Source of the DNA: M30B53 sp964600785
GTDB taxonomy: Bacteria; Planctomycetota; Planctomycetia; Pirellulales; UBA1268
Direction: 5' to 3'
DNA length: 64,000 nucleotides
Assembly: GCA_964600785.1 (NCBI GenBank)
Contig: CAZRKH010000126.1
Coordinates: 1-64,000, forward strand
The translations under genes were made by a program, and so were the position numbers. Position 1 is the first letter of the stretch; every line of letters starts with the position of its first letter. This document shows, one piece after another, positions 15,907 through 24,746 of this stretch. The notes beneath the pieces are model-generated. The model searched no databases and was not told the DNA's origin. It saw only the letters and a program-made list of their open reading frames with translations.

Positions 15907-17330
15907 AGCGGTACCGGCACCACCTCGACTTCCATGCCGGCGAAGTGCATCTCGGTGCGATCCACCGCCACGGCACTCGCGAAGGCGAGGTACCAGCCGA
16001 GGAAAGACTGCGAGGGATAGTGGGCGTCGTCGGTCATCCGTGAAAAGGCCACGAACGTCGAGCAGACGTAGAGCGAGCCCTTGGCCACCGGTCCCTCCAC
16101 CATCCCGGCGGCGGCCAGAAAGGGCACGGCTCCCATGAAGGCGTGGCCGCTGACGCCGTTGTTGTCGTTGAAGGCGACCCACTTGCTGCCGGCCGAGCCC
16201 TCGCCAGGCCGCGAGGCTCCGGTGGCGAGCTGCAACACGTAAAGCGGCGGGGCCCCAACGACGAGAATCCGCAGGCTTCGCGAGCCCCACATCCCCACCG
16301 CATCGCCAACCGGCCGGCCCTCCAGCAGCAGCCCCGTGACCGCCGCGGCACCGAAAATCGGGATCGAATAGCGGCCCTCGCCGATGTCTTTGCAGCCGGA
16401 GAAGAAGGTGCCCAGGCCCGTCGGCGTGACACCCCGCTGCCAGGCGGTCTGGATCGTCTCGTCGAAGCCGGTGTTGGCCATCAGGGCCCCGGTGCCGAAG
16501 GCGGCGGCGAGGCAGGTGAGGCTTTCGCAGGAGTAAAAGTTGCGATAGTCCTCGCCGACCTTGTGCCAAATTCTCGAGAGCCGCGGATGCCGGCTCTCCG
16601 CCCAGGGCACCCCGGGCGGGCCGAGCCAGGTCTCCTCCGGCGAGGGTAGCGACGCGACCATCTCCGACTGCGGGGCCATCCGCGAGGCGAGCGCCGTTGT
16701 GAACTGCCGCGAAGGATCACCCGCGGTAGGAGCGGCCGGCGTGAACGGTTCCCAGTGGCCGACTCGTGGAACGTCGTCGAGCACGTCGAGCGGCAGGCTG
16801 TTGGCGGCGGTCTCCCGCTGCGGTGGCGGCCCTGTGAGCGACTCGGTCTGCACGATTCCCTCGACCCAGGCCCCGCCCGCGGCCGGCACCACGCGAACGA
16901 TCACCCGCTGCCGCCGCGGAGGCCAGGTTCCCAGGACATCGGGCTCGGTCCAGACCGACTCGATCACGCCGGGCAGCGGGGGGAGCGCGTCGAAATCGGG
17001 CGGCTCGACCCTCGCGATTGCGTGATCGGCAGCAACGGTCGCGAGGGTCTGCTCCCAGAGCCGCGAGGCGTTGTCGCTGGGCAGGAAGATTCCCCGCTGG
17101 TCGTCGCCACCGTCATCCCCACTTTTCGTATCGCCCGCTTCGTCAGCCGTCGCGGTTTCACCGAAGAGTGGACCGGTTCCCGCACCTTCCAGGAATTCAC
17201 CCGGCCGCGGCAGTGACTCGATGAACTGTTCATCGGCCGCCAGCCGGGCGACCAGAGACAATCCTATGCCCGCGGCTGCGACCACCATCCGCACGCCGCC
17301 GCCCGCATGCTGCAATTGTGGTGATGGCAT
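15864..17330 (-). CDS. PAP2-superfamily phosphatase-like secreted protein
   Basis: The 488-residue product begins MPSPQLQHAGGGVRMVVAAAG, a plausible signal sequence. The N-terminal half is low in recognisable motifs. The C-terminal 230 residues have PAP2 (type 2 phosphatidic acid phosphatase) features: ATGASRPGEGS for motif 1, GVSGHAFMGA for the SGH motif 2, and FSRMTDDAHYPSQSFLGW for motif 3. Several hydrophobic segments lie between them. Known substrates of the family include lipid phosphates and undecaprenyl pyrophosphate; none is indicated here. The 3' end overlaps the subtilase 3' end by 43 bp, tail to tail. ATG 17330 is chosen over the open frame above it. Confidence 0.72.
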   Translation of the reverse strand: MPSPQLQHAGGGVRMVVAAAGIGLSLVARLAADEQFIESLPRPGEFLEGAGTGPLFGETATADEAGDTKSGDDGGDDQRGIFLPSDNASRLWEQTLATVAADHAIARVEPPDFDALPPLPGVIESVWTEPDVLGTWPPRRQRVIVRVVPAAGGAWVEGIVQTESLTGPPPQRETAANSLPLDVLDDVPRVGHWEPFTPAAPTAGDPSRQFTTALASRMAPQSEMVASLPSPEETWLGPPGVPWAESRHPRLSRIWHKVGEDYRNFYSCESLTCLAAAFGTGALMANTGFDETIQTAWQRGVTPTGLGTFFSGCKDIGEGRYSIPIFGAAAVTGLLLEGRPVGDAVGMWGSRSLRILVVGAPPLYVLQLATGASRPGEGSAGSKWVAFNDNNGVSGHAFMGAVPFLAAAGMVEGPVAKGSLYVCSTFVAFSRMTDDAHYPSQSFLGWYLAFASAVAVDRTEMHFAGMEVEVVPVPLYGGGSGVGFTTRW

Positions 17331-17495
17331 CGGCGTCACTCGTGTGGGCGGCGGGCATGGATTCCGGCCGCTGACGGACCTCGATCCGCCCGCGATCTCC
17401 GCGACCGCAGGAACTGCCGGCGGCGGATCGTGGCAGCAGTGACCGCGCGACACAAGCCGGATTTTCCGCCTTGCGGGGGGCTTCACAGGGCCTTT

Positions 17496-18632
17496 TCAGC
17501 GGCCCTCGCCCGACTGGGAGCCACCATCCGCCTCGGCTGCGGCACCGTCCACCGCATCGATGTAGACCTCCACCTGCTGGCCGACGAAAAGCCGTGGCCG
17601 GCCGGTGGGATCAAAGCGATAGATCACCTGCAGCACGCGAACATCGACCCGCTCGGTGTTGTCGCCGGTGAGCGACTTCTTGGGCACCACGTAGGGCTCG
17701 ATCCGCACGAACTCCAGCGGATACCGCTGCTGGAGGTTGCCGCGGGGCATGGCATAGGCCTCGGCGGTCTCGTCGAAGCGGGCGATGTCGTATTCGTCGA
17801 TGTCGACCCGGACGTGCATCCGCTCCACGTCGCCGAGGATCACCAGCGGCTCGCTGGGGGGCGTGCCCACGAACTCGCCGGGCCGCACGTCGACCCGCAG
17901 CACGCGGCCATCCACCAGCGACCGCACGGTCAGCCGGTCGATCTCGATCTCGATTCGCGAAACCTCGGCCTCGACCTCGGCAAGCTCGGCCCGGGTGACG
18001 TCGCGGTCGTAGCTCCAGGCCCCCGCCCGGAGAAGGTCGAGGTCGGCCATCGCACGAGCGAGTGACGCCTCGGCGGCCTCCAGAGCTTCCTGCCGCTCGA
18101 TCAGATCCTGCTCGGTGGTCACCTTACGGGCGAAGGTCTCCCTCGCCCGCTGAAAAGCATCGCGCTCGCGATCGAGATTCGCCCGGGCCTCGGCCACACG
18201 GGCCTCGAGAACCGGAATCTCCTCCTGCCTCGGCAGGGACTCCAGCCGGAGAAGCTCGCTGCGGGCCCGCTCGACGTCCGCCTGCCGAACCGCCAACAGC
18301 CCGCGGATTTCACGATCATCGAGCCGGAACAGTGGCGTGCCGGGGGAGACTTCGTCCCCGACTTTGACGAGCACCTTCACCACCACGCCTGCCGTGGGCG
18401 AGCCGACGGCGATGTTCTCGGTGGTCGCCTCCACCACGCCCGAAGCGGCCAAGGCGTCGGCGAAGGGGCTCGTCGCGGGCGGGATCGGCGGTGCGACCTT
18501 CCGCTCGAGAGGCCGCGTGTCGAGCACGTACCACACGGCAAAGGCCAGCAGGGCAAATCCGGCGGCCGGCACGCCCAGCTGCGTGAGGGTATCGGCGAGC
18601 GTTCGTGGACGATGGTGCGCGGGAGTGGTCAT
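17496..18632 (-). CDS. membrane-fusion (HlyD/DevB-like) subunit of an ABC exporter
   Basis: This 378-residue protein has one N-terminal membrane helix (about 20-40), a lipoyl-like half (VGSPTAGVVVKVLVKVGDEV, then GTPLFRLDD), a long coiled-coil hairpin (about 110-250, rich in E, A, R and L), and a closing barrel-sandwich part with GRVLRVDVRPGEFVG. It is a periplasmic adaptor linking an inner-membrane transporter to an outer channel. Its start overlaps the stop of the ATPase gene by 4 bp. Together with the two upstream genes it forms a DevBCA-type cassette. The exported substrate is not evident. Confidence 0.88.
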   Translation of the reverse strand: MTTPAHHRPRTLADTLTQLGVPAAGFALLAFAVWYVLDTRPLERKVAPPIPPATSPFADALAASGVVEATTENIAVGSPTAGVVVKVLVKVGDEVSPGTPLFRLDDREIRGLLAVRQADVERARSELLRLESLPRQEEIPVLEARVAEARANLDRERDAFQRARETFARKVTTEQDLIERQEALEAAEASLARAMADLDLLRAGAWSYDRDVTRAELAEVEAEVSRIEIEIDRLTVRSLVDGRVLRVDVRPGEFVGTPPSEPLVILGDVERMHVRVDIDEYDIARFDETAEAYAMPRGNLQQRYPLEFVRIEPYVVPKKSLTGDNTERVDVRVLQVIYRFDPTGRPRLFVGQQVEVYIDAVDGAAAEADGGSQSGEGR

Positions 18633-19366
18633 CGATTCGCCAGCCCTTCCGCGACACCACGACGCCGCTCGACCGAGAGAATTCTTCCATCCTCCATCGT
18701 GGCGATCGAATCGGCGAACTCGTAGATCCGTTCGTCGTGGGTGACCACGATCACCGCCCGCCCCGGCTGCACGGCAATTCGCGAGATCAGTTCCATCGTC
18801 AGCCGGCCGTTCTCGGCATCCAGGGCGCTGGTCGGCTCGTCGCAGACCAGCATCCGCGGGTCGTGTACGAGGGCCCGGGCGATCGCCACCCGCTGCTGTT
18901 GTCCTCCGGAGAGTTCGTCGGGCCGGCTGGCAAGCTTGTCGGCCAGGCCGAGCTGCTCGAGCATGCCGCAGGCCGCGGCAATCGCCCGCGAGCGTCGCTG
19001 GCCCGCGATCAACAGCGGCACCGCGGCGTTCTCGGCGGCGGTCAGGGCCGGCAGCAGGTTGAACGACTGGAAGACGAAGCCCACGTTCTCCCGCCGGAAG
19101 CGGACCCGCCGCCTGCCTGTCATCGCCACCAGATCGTGGCCGAGCACCGACACGCTGCCGGCGGAAGGCTCGAGGGTGGCCGCAAGGATCGAGACGAGCG
19201 TCGTTTTGCCGCAGCCGCTCGGGCCGACCAGGAGCATCATCTCCCCTGAGGGCACGTCGAGATTGACACCCCTCAAGGCGCGGGTGACCGTTTCGCCCGC
19301 CAGGAATTCCTTCGTCACCTCACGGGTGCGAACTGCAAGTCCGCCATCGCTGTGGGCATCTGTCAT
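18629..19366 (-). CDS. ABC exporter ATPase (DevA/LolD-like)
   Basis: The 245-residue protein has Walker A GPSGCGKTT, the Q-loop in VGFVFQSFNLLPALTA, the signature LSGGQQQRVAIARAL, Walker B MLVCDEPTSALD and the switch histidine in VVTHDE. The FQSFNLLPALTA form and the length place it in the MacB/LolD/DevA group, which powers FtsX-like permeases by mechanotransmission. It lies 30 bp after the permease gene and overlaps the adaptor gene by 4 bp. All three are surely one transcript. Confidence 0.93.
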   Translation of the reverse strand: MTDAHSDGGLAVRTREVTKEFLAGETVTRALRGVNLDVPSGEMMLLVGPSGCGKTTLVSILAATLEPSAGSVSVLGHDLVAMTGRRRVRFRRENVGFVFQSFNLLPALTAAENAAVPLLIAGQRRSRAIAAACGMLEQLGLADKLASRPDELSGGQQQRVAIARALVHDPRMLVCDEPTSALDAENGRLTMELISRIAVQPGRAVIVVTHDERIYEFADSIATMEDGRILSVERRRGVAEGLANR

Positions 19367-19396
19367 GAGTCCCTCGCTTTTCGCAGGCTGAGTCTG

Positions 19397-20533
19397 CTAA
19401 CCCCTGAACACGACCGCAGGATCGAGCACGAGCACCCGCCGGATCGAAAGCAGGCTCGCCAGGAACACGATCAGAAGTACCGCCGCGGCTGTCAGTGCCG
19501 GCACCTGCCAGGGCATGAAGAAGGCCAGCCGGCTGTGCCCGGTGATCGCCCAGCCGAACACCGCCGCCAGCCCCACGCCGATGCCGTAGCCCACGACCCC
19601 CACCTGCACCGCCTGGGAGAGAACCATCAAGAGGATCGTGCCGTTGGACGTGCCCATCGCCTTGAGCGCGGCAAACTGCCGGAGGTTTTCGATCGTGAAC
19701 AGATAGAAGGTCTGCCCCGCAATCGCCGTGCCCACCAGGAATCCGAGGAAGACCGTGATTCCGAAGTTCACGGGGATGCCCGTGCGGCGAAGGTAGTAGG
19801 AGATCGTCTTCCGGATGAACTGCTCCTTGGTATACGCCGCCAGATTGGTCCGGGCCGCGATCCTTCGGCAGACCTCCTCGGCCGGGAGTCCGGCGGCCGG
19901 ATCGGCCAGGATGAAGGAGAGCACCTTTCGCTCCCTCGGGGCGAAGGCCACCGCCTGGCTGTAGCGAGTGTAGATGATCGGGAAACTGGTGAAACTGCGG
20001 CTGGCCTTGGTCAGCCCCACGAGCACCGCCCGGCGATCGTTCATCTCGAACACCTGGCCAAGCCGGTAGGGCTCCCCCGGCCAGATCTTGCGATAGCCCG
20101 CGTCATCCATCACGACCGCGTCGGGCTTTCTGAGATCGGCGAGGCTGCCCATGAACATTCGCCGCGGAGCCCCGACAAGCGTGGCATCATCCAGTCCCAG
20201 CAGGATCATCTGGTGGTAGTCGCCCTCGGACAGCCTCGCCCTGCCCTGCCCCTTGTAAAACCGCACGGCCCAGTTGACGCCCGGCACCCCCTTCACGCGG
20301 AACAGATCGGTGTCGGGCATCGGCTTGACGTCGTCGACGAACTCGACGTTGTCGTCCATGACCCAGATCGCGGGGCCCTCGACGTCGAGGACCTGCCCCA
20401 CGGTCAGCCGCAGAATGCCGCAGAAGATCGAGGACTGTTGGGCGATCAGCACCGCCGCGAAGACGACACCAAACACGATCCCCAGGTATTTCACCCGGTT
20501 TCCCACAAGCATCTTCCAGGCCAGCCAGAGCAT
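19397..20533 (-). CDS. FtsX/DevC-like ABC exporter permease
   Basis: The 378-residue product starts MLWLAWKMLVGNRVKYLG at ATG 20533, a typical permease N-terminus; an upstream ATG at 20584 adds only an unlikely proline-rich lead. One helix near the N-terminus is followed by a large extracytoplasmic domain (about 45-250). Three helices come at the end, with FAALKAMGTSNGTI in the coupling region, as in FtsX-like permeases. It heads the cassette permease, ATPase, adaptor. In cyanobacteria the DevBCA set exports heterocyst glycolipids; here the cargo is unknown. Confidence 0.88.
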   Translation of the reverse strand: MLWLAWKMLVGNRVKYLGIVFGVVFAAVLIAQQSSIFCGILRLTVGQVLDVEGPAIWVMDDNVEFVDDVKPMPDTDLFRVKGVPGVNWAVRFYKGQGRARLSEGDYHQMILLGLDDATLVGAPRRMFMGSLADLRKPDAVVMDDAGYRKIWPGEPYRLGQVFEMNDRRAVLVGLTKASRSFTSFPIIYTRYSQAVAFAPRERKVLSFILADPAAGLPAEEVCRRIAARTNLAAYTKEQFIRKTISYYLRRTGIPVNFGITVFLGFLVGTAIAGQTFYLFTIENLRQFAALKAMGTSNGTILLMVLSQAVQVGVVGYGIGVGLAAVFGWAITGHSRLAFFMPWQVPALTAAAVLLIVFLASLLSIRRVLVLDPAVVFRG

Positions 20534-20657
20534 GCCGGCAAGTCTACCGGCCTTGATCGCACCCGGCCCCCTTGGGGCCGGCACCCGGCTCTCGCGGACC
20601 GCGTCGACACATGGGTCTGCTATCCTGCCGGGTCGTCCAGGGACCCAGGAGCCGATC

Positions 20658-22553
20658 GTGCAGGGATTGCCCGCCGCCAGAGAGGAGCCGAATCAGCAGC
20701 GGACCGATCCGCCGCTGCCGGACGAGGTGCCGGCGATCCTCGGGCGGTGGTGGGGCTTCGACCGGCTCCGGCCGCTGCAGGCCGAGGCGATCGTCGCGGC
20801 CATCGAGGGCCGCGACTCGCTCGTCGTGATGCCCACCGGCGGCGGCAAAAGCCTCTGCTACCAACTGCCCCCCCTGGTCGGCGATTCGACCGACGTGGTT
20901 GTCTCGCCACTGGTGGCCCTCATGAAAGACCAGGTCGACGCCCTCGAGGCAATCGGCTACCCCGCCGCGGCGATCCACTCGGGGCTCACCGACGCAGAAC
21001 GGAGGTGTGTCCGCGATCGGCTGGCAGCGGGTGAACTTCGGCTGCTGTTCACCGCCCCGGAGCGGCTGGTCAACACCGGGCTGATCGACCTGCTCGCGCG
21101 GGTGGGCGTCAAGCGGTTCGCCGTCGACGAGGCCCACTGCATCAGCCAGTGGGGCCACGACTTTCGCCCCGAATATCGCCAGCTGGCGATGCTGCGAGAC
21201 CGCTTTCCCTCCGCAAGCCTGCATGCCTTCACCGCCACTGCCACGCCGCGGGTCCGCACCGATATCGCCAGCCAGCTCCGCCTGCGCGAGCCGGTCACAC
21301 TCGTGGGCACCTTCGACCGGCCGAATCTCGTCTACCGCGTGGTGCCGCGGGCCGGGAAGGCCGAGCAGGTGCTCGAGGTGCTCGCCAGGCATGCCGGTGA
21401 GGCCTCGATCGTGTATTGCATGAGCCGCCGGGAAACCGAGTCGCTCGCGGCGCGGCTCGCTGCCGAGGGAATCCTGGCCCGGCCGTACCACGCCGGGATG
21501 ACCCCCGAGGCACGCCGTGCCACCCAGGAGGCATTCGCCGCTGACAGCATCAACGTGGTGGTGGCCACGGTGGCCTTCGGCATGGGCATCGACCGCTCCG
21601 ACGTGCGGCTCGTGCTGCACACCTCGCTACCCAAGAGCCTCGAGGCCTACCAGCAGGAGACCGGCCGGGCCGGCCGCGACGGACTCGCCGCGGAGTGCCT
21701 CTTGCTCTATTCGGCCGCCGACGTCTTCAACTGGGAGTCGCTCATGCGGCGGACCGTCGAGGAGTCCGATCTCGAGCCGGATGAGGTCGAGCAACTGCTG
21801 GCCGGTCAGATCGAGCACCTCCATGCGATGCGACGCTACGCCCGGGCCGCCTGCTGCCGCCACCGGGGCCTCTCGGAGTATTTCGGGCAGCCCTACGAGA
21901 AGCCCTCCTGCGGGGCCTGCGATATCTGCCTCGGGGAGACCGAAAACCTGCCCGACGCCACGGTCACCGCCCAGAAGATTCTCTCCTGCGTGGCGAGAGT
22001 CGAAGAGCGTTTCGGCGTGCGGCACCTCTGCGAGGTGCTGCGGGGGGCCCGCACCGAGAACGTCCTCAGGCACCGGCACGACCGACTCTCGACCTATGGG
22101 CTGCTGGCGAACCTCGACCAGCGAGCCTGTGAAAACCTCACCCACCAACTCCTCGACCAGGGGCTGCTTGTCCGCAGCGAGGGTGACCGGCCGGTGATCA
22201 GGCTCACCGACGCCGCCTGGGAGGTGATGCGGGGCGGGCGGGAGGTGATCCTGCTTGCGCCCAAGGCGGGCAAGGCCCGGCAGTCGAGTGTCGATGTCGA
22301 TGACTGGCAGGGGGTCGATCGCGAACTCTTCGATCGGCTCAAGCGGTGGAGGCGTCGGATCTCGCAGTCCCGCGGCAAGCCGGCCTGGACGATCCTCGAT
22401 GACAAGGCCCTGCGGTCGATCGCCCGCGAGAAGCCGGCCAGCCCCGCAGCCCTGCTCCGCTGTCGCGGCATCGGCGAAAAGCGGCTGGCCGAGTTTGGCG
22501 GGGAAATTCTCGATCTGGTGGGGGAATCGGCAGCCGCGAACCGTCGGTCTTGA
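20658..22553 (+). CDS. recQ: ATP-dependent DNA helicase RecQ
   Basis: RecQ unwinds recombination and replication intermediates 3' to 5'. The 631-residue product has Walker A GGGKS at 61-65, DEAH at 157-160 in VDEAHCISQWGHDFRP, motif III AFTATATP and motif VI QETGRAGRDG. A zinc-binding region with four cysteines (ACCRHRGLSEYF, then SCGACDIC) and a winged-helix RQC part follow. An HRDC domain lies at about 555-625. GTG 20658 is chosen for AGGAG six bases upstream; the open frame above it runs through the divergent permease gene. TATCCT at 20620-20625 is a possible -10 element. Confidence 0.95.
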   Translation: MQGLPAAREEPNQQRTDPPLPDEVPAILGRWWGFDRLRPLQAEAIVAAIEGRDSLVVMPTGGGKSLCYQLPPLVGDSTDVVVSPLVALMKDQVDALEAIGYPAAAIHSGLTDAERRCVRDRLAAGELRLLFTAPERLVNTGLIDLLARVGVKRFAVDEAHCISQWGHDFRPEYRQLAMLRDRFPSASLHAFTATATPRVRTDIASQLRLREPVTLVGTFDRPNLVYRVVPRAGKAEQVLEVLARHAGEASIVYCMSRRETESLAARLAAEGILARPYHAGMTPEARRATQEAFAADSINVVVATVAFGMGIDRSDVRLVLHTSLPKSLEAYQQETGRAGRDGLAAECLLLYSAADVFNWESLMRRTVEESDLEPDEVEQLLAGQIEHLHAMRRYARAACCRHRGLSEYFGQPYEKPSCGACDICLGETENLPDATVTAQKILSCVARVEERFGVRHLCEVLRGARTENVLRHRHDRLSTYGLLANLDQRACENLTHQLLDQGLLVRSEGDRPVIRLTDAAWEVMRGGREVILLAPKAGKARQSSVDVDDWQGVDRELFDRLKRWRRRISQSRGKPAWTILDDKALRSIAREKPASPAALLRCRGIGEKRLAEFGGEILDLVGESAAANRRS

Positions 22554-22652
22554 GGGGGACTTTGAATTTCCTCAAGGTCCCGAACGGTTTCACCGACAAA
22601 CGATTCTGTGGAGTCTGAGATTGACTCACCATCTCGACAGCCCGTGAGACCG

Positions 22653-23330
22653 ATGGCGATCATCTCCCATCACCGACGATTCTGCTTCATCCACATCCCC
22701 AAGACGGCGGGCAAGAGCGTTGGAAACGTGATCGGCCGCTATGCCGAGCCGGTCGATCGCCATCCGGCCAACCGACTGCTCTCGTGCGTCGGGATTCGGG
22801 TCAACCATATCGGTCCCTATCGTTTTCGTCGCTTCCGCACCCATGCCACCGCCGCCACGATCCGCCGCAACCTGCCCCGCGGCGTCTACGATTCGCTGTG
22901 GTCGTTCTGTTTCGTCCGCAATCCCTGGGACATGCTCGTGTCGCAATACGAGTTCGTGCTGCAAAGCCGCGACAACAAGCGGCACCGGACGGTTCGGGGG
23001 AGCTCCTTCGCCCAGTTCGTCCGCTACTGGCTCGGCAGGCGGGGTCGGGGCCGGCAGAAGCCCTACGTGGTCGATGACTCGGGCCGCCGGATCGTCGACT
23101 TCATCGGCCGCTACGAGTCGCTCGAGGACGATTTCCGCGAAGTGACCCTGCGTCTGGGAATCGCGGGCCGCCTGCCGCGGCTGGGAGCCTCCTCTCGCCG
23201 CGACTACCGCAGCTACTATAACGACCGCCTGGCGGCCTTTGTGGGAGATGTCCTGGCCGACGATCTGCAGATCTTCGGCTACCACTTTGATGGATTTGCC
23301 GACAGACCGCCATTGAGGCTGGCGGCCTGA
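22653..23330 (+). CDS. sulfotransferase family protein
   Basis: This 225-residue protein begins MAIISHHRRFCFIHIPKTAG. HIPKTAGKSV matches the 5'-phosphosulfate loop of PAPS-dependent sulfotransferases (Sulfotransfer_2 group), and SFCFVRNPWDMLVSQYEF the 3'-phosphate-binding region. DFIGRYESLEDDF and the ending DLQIFGYHFD are usual in bacterial members that modify carbohydrates. No signal peptide is seen. The start at 22653 gives the normal short N-terminus; a GTG at 22608 would add 15 residues. It stands alone between recQ and a phosphodiesterase gene. The acceptor is unknown. Confidence 0.85.
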   Translation: MAIISHHRRFCFIHIPKTAGKSVGNVIGRYAEPVDRHPANRLLSCVGIRVNHIGPYRFRRFRTHATAATIRRNLPRGVYDSLWSFCFVRNPWDMLVSQYEFVLQSRDNKRHRTVRGSSFAQFVRYWLGRRGRGRQKPYVVDDSGRRIVDFIGRYESLEDDFREVTLRLGIAGRLPRLGASSRRDYRSYYNDRLAAFVGDVLADDLQIFGYHFDGFADRPPLRLAA

Positions 23331-23360
23331 CGGGGTCGGCAGCGGCGGTAGACTGTGGCG

Positions 23361-24746
23361 ATGCGGCCCCTGCTGGTTCTCGATGTCGTCGGCCTCACGC
23401 CCTCGCTCCTGCGGCACACTCCGCGGATCGCGGCGGTGGGCGCTGCCGGCTTCACCGCCACCCTCGGCGGCGTGCTGCCGGCGGTCACCTGCTCCGCTCA
23501 GGCCACGATGCTCACCGGGCGAATGCCCCGCGACCACGGCATCGTCGGCAACGGCTGGTATTTCCGTGAGCTCGCCGAGATCTGGTTCTGGCGGCAGAGC
23601 AACGCCCTGGTCGGCTGCGAGGAGGAGAAACTCTGGGTGGCCGGCCGCCGTCGCTTCGGCGAGGGCTTCCGCGTGGCCCAGATGTTCTGGTGGTTCAACA
23701 TGTATGCCGCGGTCGACATCGCCGCCACGCCCCGGCCCGTCTATGCCGCCGACGGTCGCAAACTGCCGAGCATTTACACGACACCCCCCTCGCTGAAGTC
23801 GGAGCTGCAGGGATCGTTTGGCCGCTTCCCGCTGTTCGACTTTTGGGGGCCGAAAGCGGGCATCCGCTCCTCGGAATGGATCGCCACGGCCACCCGCCAG
23901 GTGATGGAGCGATACCGGCCACCGCTCACGCTCTCATACCTGCCGCACCTCGACTACGACCTGCAGCGATTCGGCCCCGATTCCCCGCAGGCTGTGGCCG
24001 CCTGCGGGGAGATCGACCGCGTGGCCGGTGAGCTGATCGAGTGGGCGATGCGATCCGGCCATGAGGTGGTGGTGCTGAGCGAATACGGGATCACCCCGGT
24101 CCGTGGCGACCTGGCGATCAACCGCACGCTGCGGCGGGCCGGACTTCTGGCAGTGCAGGAGGTCGATCTCGGCTGGGAACTGCTCGACGCCGGAGCGAGC
24201 GAGGCGTTTGCCGTGGTCGATCACCAGTTGGCCCATGTCTACGTGAAAAACCGGGAGCGGATCGACGAGGTGTGGTCTCTCCTCGAGGCGACCGAGGGTG
24301 TGGGCGAGGTGTTCGACCGCGAGGCGCTTGCCGGATGCGGCCTCGACCATCCCCGCAGCGGTGAACTGGTGGCCGTGGCCGAGGCCGACCGCTGGTTCAG
24401 CTACTATTACTGGCTCGATGACGCGAAGATGCCCGACTTCGCTGGCACCGTCGACATCCACCGCAAGCCCGGCTACGACCCCGCCGAGCTGTTCCTCGAC
24501 CCACGGCTACGATTTCCCCGCCTGACGATCGCGACGAAACTCGCTCGGAAGGCACTCGGCTTCCGCACGCTGCTCGACGTGATCGGCACCGATACAAGCC
24601 TCGTTCGCGGGTCCCACGGCCGGCTGCCCGCCAGGCCTGAGGAGGGCCCGTTGCTGCTGGCGAGCGATCCGGCTTTCCGCCGCGACACGCTGGCGATGAC
24701 CGAGGTCCGCGACCTGCTGCTCGACCTCGTCGCGGCTGGAGCGTGA
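23361..24746 (+). CDS. alkaline phosphatase-fold phosphodiesterase (nucleotide pyrophosphatase-like)
   Basis: The 461-residue protein begins MRPLLVLDVVGLTPSLLRHT. D8 is the first metal ligand and TCSAQATMLTGRMPRDHGIV carries the nucleophile region of type I phosphodiesterases. SYLPHLDYDLQRFGP supplies further metal ligands. The usual SDHG motif reads SEYGI. I believe this variant occurs in EboF-like proteins of ebo clusters, though the other ebo genes are absent here. No signal peptide is visible. TAGACT at 23349-23354 lies 6 bases before ATG, so the message may be leaderless. The stop overlaps the pxpBC start by 3 bases. Confidence 0.75.
   Translation: MRPLLVLDVVGLTPSLLRHTPRIAAVGAAGFTATLGGVLPAVTCSAQATMLTGRMPRDHGIVGNGWYFRELAEIWFWRQSNALVGCEEEKLWVAGRRRFGEGFRVAQMFWWFNMYAAVDIAATPRPVYAADGRKLPSIYTTPPSLKSELQGSFGRFPLFDFWGPKAGIRSSEWIATATRQVMERYRPPLTLSYLPHLDYDLQRFGPDSPQAVAACGEIDRVAGELIEWAMRSGHEVVVLSEYGITPVRGDLAINRTLRRAGLLAVQEVDLGWELLDAGASEAFAVVDHQLAHVYVKNRERIDEVWSLLEATEGVGEVFDREALAGCGLDHPRSGELVAVAEADRWFSYYYWLDDAKMPDFAGTVDIHRKPGYDPAELFLDPRLRFPRLTIATKLARKALGFRTLLDVIGTDTSLVRGSHGRLPARPEEGPLLLASDPAFRRDTLAMTEVRDLLLDLVAAGA

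Noticed and set aside
20274..20657. In-frame extension upstream of recQ
   Set aside because: It lies antisense to the permease gene; GTG 20658 has AGGAG six bases upstream and gives the normal RecQ N-terminus.
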